Shown: positions 45,501 through 57,045, numbered from the stretch's first letter. The stretch is DNA of 64,000 nt from Lactarius indigo (GCA_025766275.1 JAFKAC010000172.1:1-64000), one strand, 5' to 3'. The notes: generated from the sequence alone by a model not told the origin. Numbers and translations are program-made.

Positions 45501-47255
45501 CAAGTAACCGCGCGACTGACACAGCTGAAAGAAGCTAGAATGGACGCTCAACGCCTTATGAAGAAGGCGCAAGAGGCATGGGTACGCAACAAAGATACGC
45601 CCAAGTTCCGCGTCAACGACCTCGTATGGCTAGAAGGGAAGCATCTTCGGACCAATCAACCCACGGCAAAATTAGCGGCGCGACGCCACGGACCTTTTAG
45701 GGTGATCCAGGTGATGTCGCCCTATAACTATCGATTGGAACTTCCCACGCAGTGGAGCATACATCCAGTGTTCCACATCGATCTTCTCACACCCTACAAG
45801 CAAACTCCCCTACACGGGGAAAACTTCACGCGCCCGCCGCCAGAACTGATTGATGGCGAAGAAGAATACGAGGTCGAGGCCATTTTGGACTCCCGGCATT
45901 TCGGCAGAGGCAAACGCCTGCAGTACCTCGTCAAATGGAAGGGGTATCCAGACTCGGAGAATCAGTGGGTCAACAAGGAGGACGTCTTTGCGCCAGAAGC
46001 GCTCCGCCTATATCAGGAAACACAAGCGCGCGGACAACAAGTTAAAACGAGCAGCGCAAGAGTCGAAGGAAGTCATCCCTCTTTCCTCCGATCTCTCATC
46101 TCTCACATGCCTACATCCCCTCTGCGTCATGTCACCCAAGCAGCGCTCCTCGACTCCCTCGCACAAGACGCCCACGCCCTCTTGGCTGAGGACGACGACA
46201 CCGAGGTACCCGACCCTCAAATCACGCCATGGACACCTCTTAGACCAACAGAGGGGCCTATCACCGCACAAGAGTGGGCCAACGTCGTCACCAGATTCCC
46301 TGACCCCACTACTACCCCTGACGACGAACCCGCCGTCATCCACGTCTTCCGAAACGACCGCGGAGAACGCGAGCCGATCGCCGCTATCCCCCCAAGCGAC
46401 GACCTCATCGGCGTTCGCGGAGTTTTCCCGAGCAACGACCAGCGTTCAAGCGCTGATGGAGTACGAGTTGGAGGGGTGGAGGAGGGTGGCGGCGGAGTGG
46501 CAGAAGGAACAGCTCGATTCCGCAGCGGCCCGACTGAGGGAGATGCGCGAGCGACGGCAGCGATGGAGGCAGCTGAGGCTGGCCATGACGACGACGATTA
46601 CTACCCGGCACGCCATGCCTTCCTTCGAACGAAAAGCGACCCTACTAATCCCCTCATCACGCCCTGGCTCGTCTACACCGACGGGTCCCCCATGTATCGA
46701 GGGCGTATCCGTGTACCCGGCGCCGCCGATCATCGTCCGTTCACCGCCGCCGACGACCCCGCGCATGTCATTGCGCCTGAAGGGTTCAGGGCGAACCGAC
46801 GACCCCATCACATTCGATACCCCATCACCGGACCCGACGGAGTAGAGAGGGACGCGTCCCATGTCCAGATCATTGGAGGGGCGGACCCCCTGATACTGGG
46901 AGTGATACCGGGGTCGCCGCACGTGTACGGTAAGCCCTTCTACGCCGAGCCGCATGTGTCAGCGGCCCTTCGCCCCACGTATCCCCACGAAGACCTTGTG
47001 GTCTTCGAGGCGGACCGCATCACCGACCGCGCGCTCAACCGCATCAACGACGAGTCGCTTACTGCGGAGGTCACGCGCTTTCGCGCGGCCAGCTACGAGC
47101 TGGATCGACTCCGAGCCCGAGTAGCGCAGCTCCGCGCTATGATCGAGTGTGCGCAGGACGATCGACGCGACTCCATCTATCGGTTGGAGCGCGCCACGGC
47201 GCTGGAGCGCATTGCCGACGAACAGCGAGATTGGCCGGCGCGGGACTTTCGGTGA
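42535..47255 (+). CDS. pol: E3 pol polyprotein, complete
   Basis: About 1,570 codons after the shift with no interruption. Protease LVDSGATDNF (about 42665), RT VYMDDIGIAT (about 43720), RNase H LEVDASGYAVGAVLL (about 44180), integrase zinc region (HGHPGIAK ... CAECQRNK, 44810-44940), integrase core Asp/Asp/Glu in IDFITKLP, ISDRDPRF and QSERTNQW, chromodomain (EYEVEAIL, YLVKWKGYPDSENQW, 45865-45990). A roughly 420-residue extension follows, ending in a coiled-coil segment (DRLRARVAQLRAMIE). The chromodomain suggests targeting of integration to modified chromatin, as in chromoviruses generally. The extension is not a family I recognise. Confidence 0.95.
45850..46845 (+). CDS. E3 overlapping reading frame in pol extension
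   Basis: Open for 331 codons, +1 relative to pol; the conserved part is about 46400-46845 (EFSRATTSVQAL, GWRRVAAEWQKEQL, REMRERRQRW, LRLKGSGRTDDPITF). It matches E1 almost exactly over 75 residues and E2 at lower identity. Function and translation mechanism are unknown. Confidence 0.5.
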   Translation: MMAKKNTRSRPFWTPGISAEANACSTSSNGRGIQTRRISGSTRRTSLRQKRSAYIRKHKRADNKLKRAAQESKEVIPLSSDLSSLTCLHPLCVMSPKQRSSTPSHKTPTPSWLRTTTPRYPTLKSRHGHLLDQQRGLSPHKSGPTSSPDSLTPLLPLTTNPPSSTSSETTAENASRSPLSPQATTSSAFAEFSRATTSVQALMEYELEGWRRVAAEWQKEQLDSAAARLREMRERRQRWRQLRLAMTTTITTRHAMPSFERKATLLIPSSRPGSSTPTGPPCIEGVSVYPAPPIIVRSPPPTTPRMSLRLKGSGRTDDPITFDTPSPDPTE

Positions 47256-47284
47256 GTCGGGGTCTCACGCTGAAAAGGGGGTGA
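47252..47284 (+). promoter_or_regulatory. E3 stem-loop and polypurine tract
   Basis: GTGAG (47252-47256) pairs with CTCAC (47264-47268) around the pol stop. The purine tract AAAAGGGGGTGA (47273-47284) abuts the 3' LTR. Confidence 0.65.
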
Positions 47285-47633
47285 TGTCACGATTCGGACT
47301 TTCGGTGCTGTGGTACGACGACTGAGAACCCTTACTGTACCGGTTGCAACTACGGCGGTAAGGTATATTAGTTGCGGACTTACATACAGTGATACGGTGA
47401 TGCGATAGGCGATACGGTACGGATTGCTGACTGAGGAATCACGCCACTAATACTAGTAGTAGTAGTATTAGGGTTCGAGATGTTTCTGCGACACGTTGGA
47501 CGCTCTACCTACTGTGACTCATAGCAGCGCTTGTAAGCCTGCTCGACTTGTATTTATACGGCCTCGTGAAGACCAAGACACGACATCTTGGTCTTCTTGA
47601 ATCGTCACTTGTTTGCTTCTCTATTGCGGCTTA

Positions 47634-47665
<32 letters not shown>

Positions 47666-47863
47666 GCTCTACTCCCAGACTTTCGATTGAACTCCGACTT
47701 CGTTCGTGATTAGCAAGATAGACAGAGGCCTTGCCGGTGTACCTTCGTGTATTCACTAAGGCAAGCACACGGACCTTCGCGTCGTCGTGTCGAGCATACA
47801 TTCGCGCTAAGTTGTTATCGCCTCTTCGAGCTCAAGTCGAGCTAACGCCGTGGCGGCGTTACA
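47285..47863 (+). repeat. E3 3' LTR
   Basis: 579 bp, identical to the 5' LTR except one CpG-type change. The terminal hairpin is at 47843-47861. Confidence 0.95.
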
Positions 47864-48370
47864 GCTGCCATGGGCCCACACGAGATATATGTTCGGCAGC
47901 TGTCGCCACCTGCTATGGGCCATCACAATATCATCGGCAACAGCACAAGCTTGGTCTTATATGCACATCGTCGGCCTACACAAAGCTCTTGTTCGGCAGC
48001 TTTCCTGCTTGCCCTGGGCCATTACAATTGCATCGGCAGCAGCAAATGCCAGTCCTATGGGCCCATACGTGTATATTGTCAATGACATTGCAATTTAATT
48101 CTGGGCCAATACAAGCTCATTGCCAGATACCCCCCATTTGTCCTGGGCCTATACATGGACCTTGTGCAGTTTCCCTATATGTGTTTGGTTGGCCCATACG
48201 ATGCCTATACAGAATACATATTCATGGGCCCATACATCTATATGCGCTTAAGTCACACAATGGGCCCACGTGGGCTTTGCCGATGCGCTCATGAAATTGT
48301 CACGTGGGCTCTGCCGAGTACAATGACCCAAATCTGCGTCATGGGCTCGTTCGGCCGCGTGCTCAGCAGC
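47864..48370. repeat. 220-bp satellite, right part, degraded
   Basis: Continues the unit interrupted by E3 (GCTGCCATGGGCCCACACGA) and then decays over about 500 bp. TGGGCC boxes persist every 40-60 bp up to the last CTGCCGAG near 48312. The last boxes mark the right edge of the island. Confidence 0.85.
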
Positions 48371-49935
48371 GAGAAAAACTAGGACAGGTGAAATGTAAGG
48401 TACCGAACGCCTCCCACCTTACTCTTATGTGCTCACTACTTCACCTCTGATTATATTTATACAGCGCCACTTCGCCCCTAGCTCGAATCGATTGAAAAGT
48501 CCGTCGACGCGCAGAAGATGCGAATATCATCAAACAAATAAGAAATGGCACGCCCGGTGGTTAGCCATTTAAAATGTTGAAACAGGATCGGGGCGGTGGC
48601 AGTGCAGGGGACTTGGTCGACGTGCGCAAGGTGCGATTCGCTTCTTGGGGGCGGGGAGCAGGTGCGCAAATCGGTCTCGGGTCGTGAGAACTGAGGTGAT
48701 AATGATAATGCCCTCATGACATCCGCAAAAATACACAGGCCCCTGGGCACGACTCTAAACCCGCGTCGCAAACGCCATAAACCTGCGTTGTGCTCGTGAC
48801 AGCGTACTTGCCCCGTGCCTACGGATTCTGCAACAACGGGATCGAGATGCTCAAGGTTACTACGGAAAGCCCCCATGCTTACAGTTCCCTCCCGTCCATC
48901 CGGATTCGGTTGGCGTTCTCAATCTTCCGGACAGCATCACTGATATCCTCGTCTAGGTTGGCGCTCTCAATTCCTCCCGCTGTCTCGCAGATATCCTCGT
49001 CTGAGCGCACATATCCTTGAAGCATATTACCTATCACAACAAGGAGCACAGCCGTCATAGATTCCGAATACGAAAAATCTGACAAGATCCCACGGCCCCG
49101 GAAAATCAGGTCCCACTGGGTTGGGCGTCATATCGACGGTGGTCGTCCTAAAGATACCATCTGAGATGGCAGCGAGAATCTAGATCTAGATCTAGACATA
49201 ACTCATCACCCGACAGACGTCCTCTGAATCCTGGCTCGTGGAGACACTTTCTCACGTTTCTCTCCGTCTCCATCATTCCCGTCTTTGGACCTTATGTACG
49301 CGACCCCCACGGGGGCCTTCTGAACCCTTAATTTTCCCTGCTCGGTTTCGGTTCCGTATTTACGATTCGAGGCACCTCGTCTCTTGCCTTGTCTACGTCT
49401 TGTCACAAGTGTAGTGGTACTCGCCGCAAGCGGTCTGTATCTCTGATGTACACTCCGGAATACAAATGGATTTAAAAAATAAAATAAAATAAACCTGGCC
49501 CGTGGTCATCCGGTCATGGATGAAGCACGTCAAGCAAGACGCCAAGCCGCGCGTCACGCGTCACGAGTGAGGTAGAATATCTGGACGAAACGGGTCATTT
49601 TGCACCAGACAGGATCTTATGGTTTTTGCTCGCGATACAGACATCATGGTTTTTCCGTTGAGAGTGAACCGTTTTTATCAAGGCTTTACTCCGGTCAAGC
49701 CCAGACAGTGATCCGAAATTCCACGTACCCGAACATCATGATAATTTAATTTGCATACTCCTTGCTGCTCTCATTTCGGATCTGACTGTGCGAACAGAAT
49801 TTCAGCAAATTGGTGTCGCCTCCATGACGTCTAGTAAATCTGTCTCTATTTGGTGCATGCGTCCAGCTACTTTAAATGCAAAACAATCCAGGTTCCTCTA
49901 GTAAGTCCCATATTCAGAATTGCTGTCTGTCACGA
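48371..49935. other. Intergenic, no supported gene
   Basis: No recognised coding sequence. A small minus-strand frame (48879-49085) contains two copies of a DEDI-type motif encoded by a roughly 55-bp duplication, but nothing supports expression. AGATCT repeats three times near 49182-49199. The right end is the 3' region of UGGT. Confidence 0.5.
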
Positions 49936-52900
49936 CTACAGCTCATCCCGGATGGGTCCAGCGGGCACTTCGCTCTTGTCCGCGCCTTCCTCCTCGCTCG
50001 CAATATGGCCCTCCATTGTCTCTTCTGCGGGAACGGGGACAGGGATGGCCCCAGCCTTGGCGAGCTCGTTCACGTCCGCAGCGGCGGCGCTCGCGTGAAT
50101 GCGACCCTCGTTCGCCAGTCTCCGTGTGAAGCGCGCAATCTCGGTATCGTACAGCTCCCATTCGGGGATCTGACGGGCCCGCGCGAGCTTCGGTTCTTTC
50201 TATAGGTGTAGAGGCGGGATTAATAGTTGAACAGGCTCTTTAAAGGAAGGAAGGGGAGTGCGAACCGTTAGAGGATTTTGGCAGAGATCGATGGTCTTGG
50301 CACGATCTAGTCTGTCCTTGCTACCTAATCGACTGTTAGCATAGGATCTCTAACTCGCCGCGAACTCGCTCTCAACTCACACCACGTTTCGCACTAAGGG
50401 AAAATTTGTGTTATTGTAGCGTCACACTAGAAATACACGAAAGAAACCTACCCATAGCCAGTCTTCATGTAGAGAGAACTTTGAACGTATAAGCGACGCC
50501 AACAGTAGTCAAATAGTCCTGGACTCACTATAGGAACGTGTCCTTGCAGGTTATTCGGAAGGTCTGTAACAGGCCGTCAACGTCATCGCGAGTTTACATT
50601 AATTCACGAATGAAATGAGCGTACCTTGATCAAGGTTGGCAAGCGAATTGGGGTCGGCCGAGAGCTGTTGATAATGACTGCGCAGGATATCCTAGAGAGC
50701 GAAATGTGGTGTTCACAAGGCGAAGACAAGGACAAGGGATTCCACGTACCCCGGCAGCCATCTGGCGGAACCGAACCAAGTCCACGACATACAGTGCGCT
50801 GCGGAGCCAATCAATCAGTAATCGGCACCAACCGGGCAAGGGCCGCAACTCCCCCTACCCCCTCCAAAAAAAAAGGGTATCACCTGATGTGGTAGGGACG
50901 CCCTCGCAGGAACTGCTCCCAATATCCCGTTTTCCAGAACCGGAAGCCTTCCATCTCCTCGTTATCGTCGCCCATCGGGGTATAGCCATAGGGTGCTCCG
51001 TGCAAGTCGAGGTCAATCAGTTCCTTCAAGTCTGCGCGTACAATCTGGTCCGCGTCGACAAAGATCACCTTGTCGAGGTCCATCGGGAATAGAACGTCGA
51101 GGAAGAGAATTTTGTATGCCCAGATGATCCGTTGTTTTTCGCGTTGTTGTCTCAACCACGTCGGCCACTTGTACGTGACGAGCTCATACTGGAAACCGTA
51201 TTCCTGAGCGAATTGAGGGATGAATTCCTGTGCAAAATGGTTAGGTTGCTCCCCATCAGACAGTGGATGGGAATCGTACCAGGAAGGATGGCGACAGGAA
51301 GTTCTCGATGAACCAAAACTTCACTGTGTGCTTCGTGTTGCGTAGAACACTTAGGATCATGATAGACGCGAATCTCTGGAAAATACGTGAGCTCCAGGCC
51401 GCATGAGTTAGTCTTTGCGTTAACTTTACCTCGTACAATAATCCCGACGCCACTGTGAAAATGTTAATCTCGGCGTGTCTTTGCGTCGACAGCCCTGTCT
51501 CCGCCTTGCTTCCCGATGACTTGAACATCAACGAAATGCTAACCCAGGTATCAGCTCGACTCACTTGACGGGACGAAACAAGGTGGCGGCTCACCGCGAG
51601 ACGATATTATCGACGATTCCGCTGGGCTGCCGCTCTTCCTCTTCGGGGTCCTCGAGTACATCGACGAACTCTTGACCTGGAAGACGCGCTAGGCGCGGAT
51701 ACAGCGTCAGGCCCTCGAAGCTCGTCACCGTCACTTCGTTGTCCGCCTCCTCAACAGGAGGGCTGACCCATCCCTCATTCCCCGCGCTTTCTAGCCAGAA
51801 CACCTCACGCCCGCGTCCCTCCCGTGTCTCGAGGTGGTACACGCCTGGGGTTGCCTTGAACTGCAGGTAGCCTAGGTTCTCCACGACGAGGGTGTCGTCG
51901 ATCGGCCTGCCATGGTGACCTGCGAGTTGCAGCTGCACGCCCCGCGGGGGGGAATTCGTGCCCCTTTCTCGAGCGTGTCCGCCGACAATGATATAGTCGA
52001 GCTCGAAAACGGCCTCCACCCCGCGTTGTCGCTCGTCGCCAGACAAGACACCAAGCTGGATATTATCTAGGTCGTAGAGCGCTTCACGAGGGCGCACGAC
52101 CCACGAAGACGTCTCGTCCAGCCCGAGAGTGTAGATCGGTTCGGTTGGAAGGTCACGGAACAACACTTGCGCGGGAACCTCGTATCTGCAAATGGTCTAT
52201 GAGAAGAACAAATGCTCGGAATTAATGCAATGTTACCCATTATCATCGAATGTGAGTGAAGGGATGAGATTGTAGCGGTAGAAACGTTTCAACGGGAGCT
52301 GTGGCGCGATGATGAGGTAAGTTCGTGAATAAGCAAACACAGGTCAGGTGACATACTTCTGAGTACTCGGGCGGCTGGAGATGGAACTCCACCGTAACTG
52401 TCGGAATATTCGAGAGCCACTATATGCAGGGCAGTATGAGCAAGCAAGCGAAAGTGCCTCATGGACCCAAAAGCACCTCAAAGAGACTTGTGTATTTTTG
52501 TGCCTGTTCGCTCAGAGGATCCAAGATGACAACGAAACGATGCAATGCAGTCGTATTGTCGCCGATGGTAAAAGCACTGGTCGTAGACGGGAACCATCAG
52601 AATGTTGGTTAGCCTGTCGACCCGGCGAAGGGGCGATGGATCACAGACGTGTATTGGCTTTCCATAATCTTGTAATTCTGATTGCGCGACACCGGGCCTT
52701 TGTTGAAGATGCCCGATCGGGTCGGATCCTCGACTTGCAACGTGGATATGACGGAAGACACCGTCGACACGACGACAGCCGCGGTCGCCCTGTGATCAAC
52801 AGTTCAGAAAACTGAGTATCTACGCGTTTCGAAACGAGGTGTCGGGGCTCACCGGTCGTAGCCCGCAAAAGCGGGGACAATATCCCAGAGAGCGCTCAAC

Positions 52901-55900
52901 ACAGGCTGGACGCGCTTCGCTAGCTCGTAGTCCTCAAGAATTCGGTAATCCTCCGCGGTGAACTCTCCTGGTGCGATAGGCCCGATTATCTGTGAGAGCC
53001 GGATGGGCACACTATGTCAGCAGCTGGAAGCGGACAGACAAGTGGAAGGGACATCACTCGGCCGTTTATGATCAGTCCCGATGCGCCGGGTGCGAGGCCT
53101 GCCATCTTCGCGACCAATTTGCCCGTCTGAACGTACCGCTGGTAATCGTCCTGGTCGACATCTGCTAGGGCGACACCACCGGTGATCTCGTCAAGCGGAG
53201 AAGCCATGCTCAGAACGGTCTGCCCGTCCTGCCTAGATCCCGAGTCGTCACGAGGGCCGAGGGCCTGAAGCAGCTGTGACGCGGTAGCCTTCGAAAGGAG
53301 ATCCTTAGATACAAGGTGAGACAATAGCGAGGAGACATGTATGTGCCGTCCCGGGTCGCTGTTCGGTGATGCGGGATTATGAAGGAAGGTGAAACGTGAA
53401 CGTGCAGAGCCAGTGTCCTTTTTGGAAGCCTATCAAACTAGGCGCGAAAACGGACTATATTCGACGACGTACAGCGAATGTGAGCGCATCTCGTAACGAA
53501 CTCAGGCCATCTTCAGCATCAAGATCGGCGACCACGTAGATGGACAGCGGTACCTGCTCAGAAGCTGCAACACATCGTCAGCGGCCAAGGGAGCTGACGT
53601 TGGGGGTCGACTCACCAGGGTATATAAATGCGTCCGGAGAGATGCGCAGTCCAGTCTGCTTGTGCAAGTCGGACAGGGTAATCACGCGCACGCCGCCGCC
53701 CAGTGGGACGATGTGACGATTGCGCCTCTTCATGGTGGTGGGTAAATCGTAGAAATGATTCTCAATGTCGTCCGCCTGATCATCCGTAATTGCACCCGCG
53801 TAGATCTAACAAAAAAAAACAGTTCGTCAGATGCCAACTGCGCGCAGTTACAAAACGGACCTTCTCTTGGAATACTGAAGAGCCTGTCCGACACTGGTTT
53901 GCAGCGGGTTAAGGAAGTTCTGCCCCCATTGGAGATAAGATAGAACTTGGGAGACAAGGCAGGGGATCGACGTACGTCATCGAGCGCGTAATACTTTCCA
54001 TTGATAAATGTGTGGCCGTTAGGTGACGAGGCCGCATCTGTACCTAGCCATTGTGCATATGCGCGAGCCTTGTTGATCCTCGCTTCGAAAAATTCGGAAG
54101 TGCCGCCGGCCAGAACATCGAATGACAATGCCTCTCTTCCTCCTTTGATTTCCTCGCTACCAGCGAGCGCGTCGAATTCCCTCTGCACGTGGGACCAGTC
54201 CAACTCTCGCTCTCCCCTGTCCTGCAGATCCAGAATCTGACGTAGAATAATGAGTCAGGATAAAAGTCGTAAGTATGGTCCACGCACAGCACTGAAGAAT
54301 CGCATAGTCGCAACACGCCCGTAGTTCTCCGTCAAGTAGTAGAACACCCTGGCCATCCTTGCGCCCTCTTCCGTCTCAACGACGGGAACAATACCGAGGC
54401 GAATCGGGTAGGAGCGCTGGATGAGCATCGAGACCGTGTTCGTAATGAAGTGCAGGCTTGCTGGTCGAAACAGGTCGAACACGAACACGACATTGAACAT
54501 GTTGCGACGGACAGTGGGCGCTTGACCTGGATACATCGAGTGCAAGAGCTTCGTTCAGTCAGTGACGCGCAAAAACGAACGGAAAAGGTGGACTTACTGC
54601 ATATAAGGATGGCTGCCAACGTGCGTAGCTGCGCAAGAGTGAGAAGCCTGGGCATAATGAGAAATAGGTCACTCACCGGCTATCTTTCTCTATGTCATTC
54701 CACCAGAAGATAAGATTCCCATCTTCCGCACGGTCGCTGGAATCGAAAAGGCCATCTGTGGCGTCGGCTCTCGGCGAAGTACCAAAAGAGGGATGGATGA
54801 CAAGGTCAAACACCTCGCCTGGTAGGAGGCCAAGGGATGTCAAGGAGAGCATAAGTTCTCTTTCCTTGCGTACTAGACGAAGAAGACTTCGGGAGGCTGT
54901 CAGTAACACCAGTCGGATGTGAGGAACAGTGAAAAGAGGGGAAGGGTAGGACATTACCTGTACGGGTTCATCTCGTCTAGGGAAACCGGCGCCCCGTTCA
55001 ACCAGACCGCGCTCATGCCAGAGCGAATTTTGTAAGAATTCGAAGAGACTTCCTCTAGGAGGCCGGATTGTGGCACAATGCGTCGGGCGAGAGAAGTCGC
55101 GTATCTTGGGAAGTCATGGACCAGGTGTTTTAATGTCTGGAGCGGGGTCGATGATTCGGAGACCAGCTGAGTGGCAAGAATACCAATCTCTTGCACGAAA
55201 AGGTCAGCAGGACGCGACGAATCGCGAAGGGGGAAATAGCGGAATGCTTACGAGCTATCTCGTCTTCTGTTAGAGGCTCGCCGATGTTCAAGGTCGTATT
55301 GAGGGGGTGTTGTTCTAGAAGGAGGACGCTATCTAAATCGCCTTCTGCCCTATCGGCATGTACTATCTGGGCATCCAGCGTCAGAAGAAAGTCGTGAGAA
55401 AGAACGACACTGAAAGTTACTTCTATTATGGGACCGTCTATCGTTGAGAGCGAGATAGTCCATCTTTTTCAAGTCCAGCGTGACGCCGTAGCCAGAGAGG
55501 TAGCTCCTTTCCCTTACTACGCCATCAAGAGGGACGGGTCTTAAGATGTATTTGACTCTCGGAGTGGGACCACTGGACAACCGTAGGAGGTGGGAGTGGT
55601 GCCGTCGGAAATTGGTAGATAGGAAAGAGGCATAGATGACGGCAGTGCGCGGTGGACTACTCAAGGCCTGACCGGGTGTAGGATATATGTGATCGAAAGC
55701 GAGCGTGTGGGGCTTCGGAAATGGCTCACTGGCGCTGCCACGTGAACACCGCAAGAGCGGAAACCTGGAGAGAGTTTGACGACTCACGAAGACAAGGGGC
55801 CCCCCGCAGGATCGAGGGTGTCCGGGCCCGTAAGGTGTACGAGCCTTTCCACGTCGCAGACGACCTCTCCATACCAATCCACCCACGAACCACACGATTC

Positions 55901-56300
55901 CCCATCCGCAATGGCGTCGTTCCGAGTCTTTCTCGCGTTGTCTGAATAATGTTCGTAAAAGGCAACGATTTTTGGGTTTGCAGCGTGCAGGCGAGCTGGG
56001 CTTGAACAACTTCTACGGCGCCTGGTTTGGACAAGTAGCCAGCGGAGAGTGCGGTCTGTAATGCGAGCCGCTGATGAGCCTCGGGTGAGAACTTGTCCTT
56101 GGCCGGAAACGCCCCAGGGCTCGTCAAGGCGCCCAAGAGTGAGAAGAATGCATCAGGTTCTTCTGATGAAATTGTTTCTCTGCAAAAGGAGATGTGACAT
56201 TGATCGTAAAGTAATCGTTGTGAGGGGCCGTACATGAGTTCGAGGAATCAAGGGAGGAATGGTGGGAAGGCCAGGAGATGCGGAGAGAGACCTGTTGAAA
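49936..56300 (-). CDS. UGGT: UDP-glucose:glycoprotein glucosyltransferase (UGGT), N-terminus damaged
   Basis: ER-lumen folding sensor that re-glucosylates misfolded N-glycoproteins. At least a dozen exons with short introns. N-terminal region: [20 protein letters not shown] (56180-56120), then [10 protein letters not shown] and [16 protein letters not shown]. Middle: [143 protein letters not shown]24 catalytic domain: [27 protein letters not shown] in [20 protein letters not shown] (about 51070-51010), [10 protein letters not shown]. The C-terminus ends GPIRDEL, an ER-retrieval signal. Problems: near 55990 one base is missing (QAQLA then LHAANPK in another frame), and the first exon (about 56290-56233) shows a frame change and an in-frame TGA before FLELI. 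No signal peptide was found. Either a 5'-decayed gene or a sequence with local indel errors. Confidence 0.85.
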
Positions 56301-56781
56301 TGAGAGTGTGCGTCCACGCGCGAGTTACCCCGTCGTCGGGCATAAGTGAAACGCGAGGTGTAGTCTCGCATCACGATCCTTAGATACAATTCGGACTTTA
56401 CTTTACGAGTATGATCAGGGACAATCCGTTCCCCCTCTACTTAGCTGAGATATCATCGGTACTGGTGATTTCACGTGTAGTAGCTACGTTCTTTACGATG
56501 TATTTAAGTCGCCTTACGCGCACCTGGTACTTCAGTCGTTTCTGACAACGGTGCCAGCCCGCTGCGTTTTATCAAGACCTTGACTGGTGGAGAAGAAGAA
56601 CTACGACAAGAGATTGCAGAGGGAGCAGGGACAGGACGAGATCAGCCCCTACTGAGACGGGGCTCGTCCTCATTTCGTTGCCAGTGGAATGTGTGAACCC
56701 ACGCACAAACCTTAGCGTGGAGTATATCACGTGACGTCATTTCATACCAGCATGTGAACTTGAAGTTCACTGGTAGTCTTT
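56301..56781. other. Spacer between UGGT and MULE
   Basis: Upstream region of UGGT. A TATTTAAG-like box lies near 56502. No gene seen. Confidence 0.4.
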
Positions 56782-56813
56782 GACTTTTCGCAAAGATTCC
56801 ACGGTCCGGTCCG
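56782..56813 (+). repeat. MULE inverted repeat, left
   Basis: Contains ACTTTTCGCAAAGAT and ACGGTCCGGTCCG; matches the complement of 62613-62644. Confidence 0.7.
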
Positions 56814-57045
56814 GTTTTCCCGTTTCTCCGCAACTCAGTTTGCAACTCCGCTTTCTTCGACTTTCTCTTCCTTTTCGTATTTTATTTCTTCACAGTAAAA
56901 AAAACAGATGTAAATATATGTCTTAAAACTAAATAAACAGCGCGTAAACAGCGCGTACATAACGCGTGTCCGTGTATTCGTTTGGGTCGCGCGTGGGAGG
57001 GAGGGAGAGGGACAAACAAATCCTTGTTCCCAACCCCCCACTCTA

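Larger units (their letters stand above)
39903..47863 (+). mobile_element. E3: Ty3/Gypsy chromodomain LTR retrotransposon, intact
   Basis: 7,961 bp with 579-bp LTRs differing at one site by eye (ATACGGTG versus ATACAGTG). The target duplication is a perfect GCTGC, inside the 220-bp satellite unit. Gag and pol are both open from end to end, and all recognised cis signals are present. Of the three copies this is the only one without visible lesions. Confidence 0.97.

Noticed and set aside
11640..48370. Starship-type giant element
   Set aside because: No tyrosine recombinase (DUF3435-like) captain gene was seen; the transposase present is KDZ.
48879..49085. Small minus-strand gene with DEDI repeats
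   Set aside because: Only a short frame over a 55-bp duplication; no introns, homologues or context to support it.
50640..50665. Frameshift in UGGT near the NSLANLDQ motif
   Set aside because: On re-reading the complement carefully, the frame is intact there.
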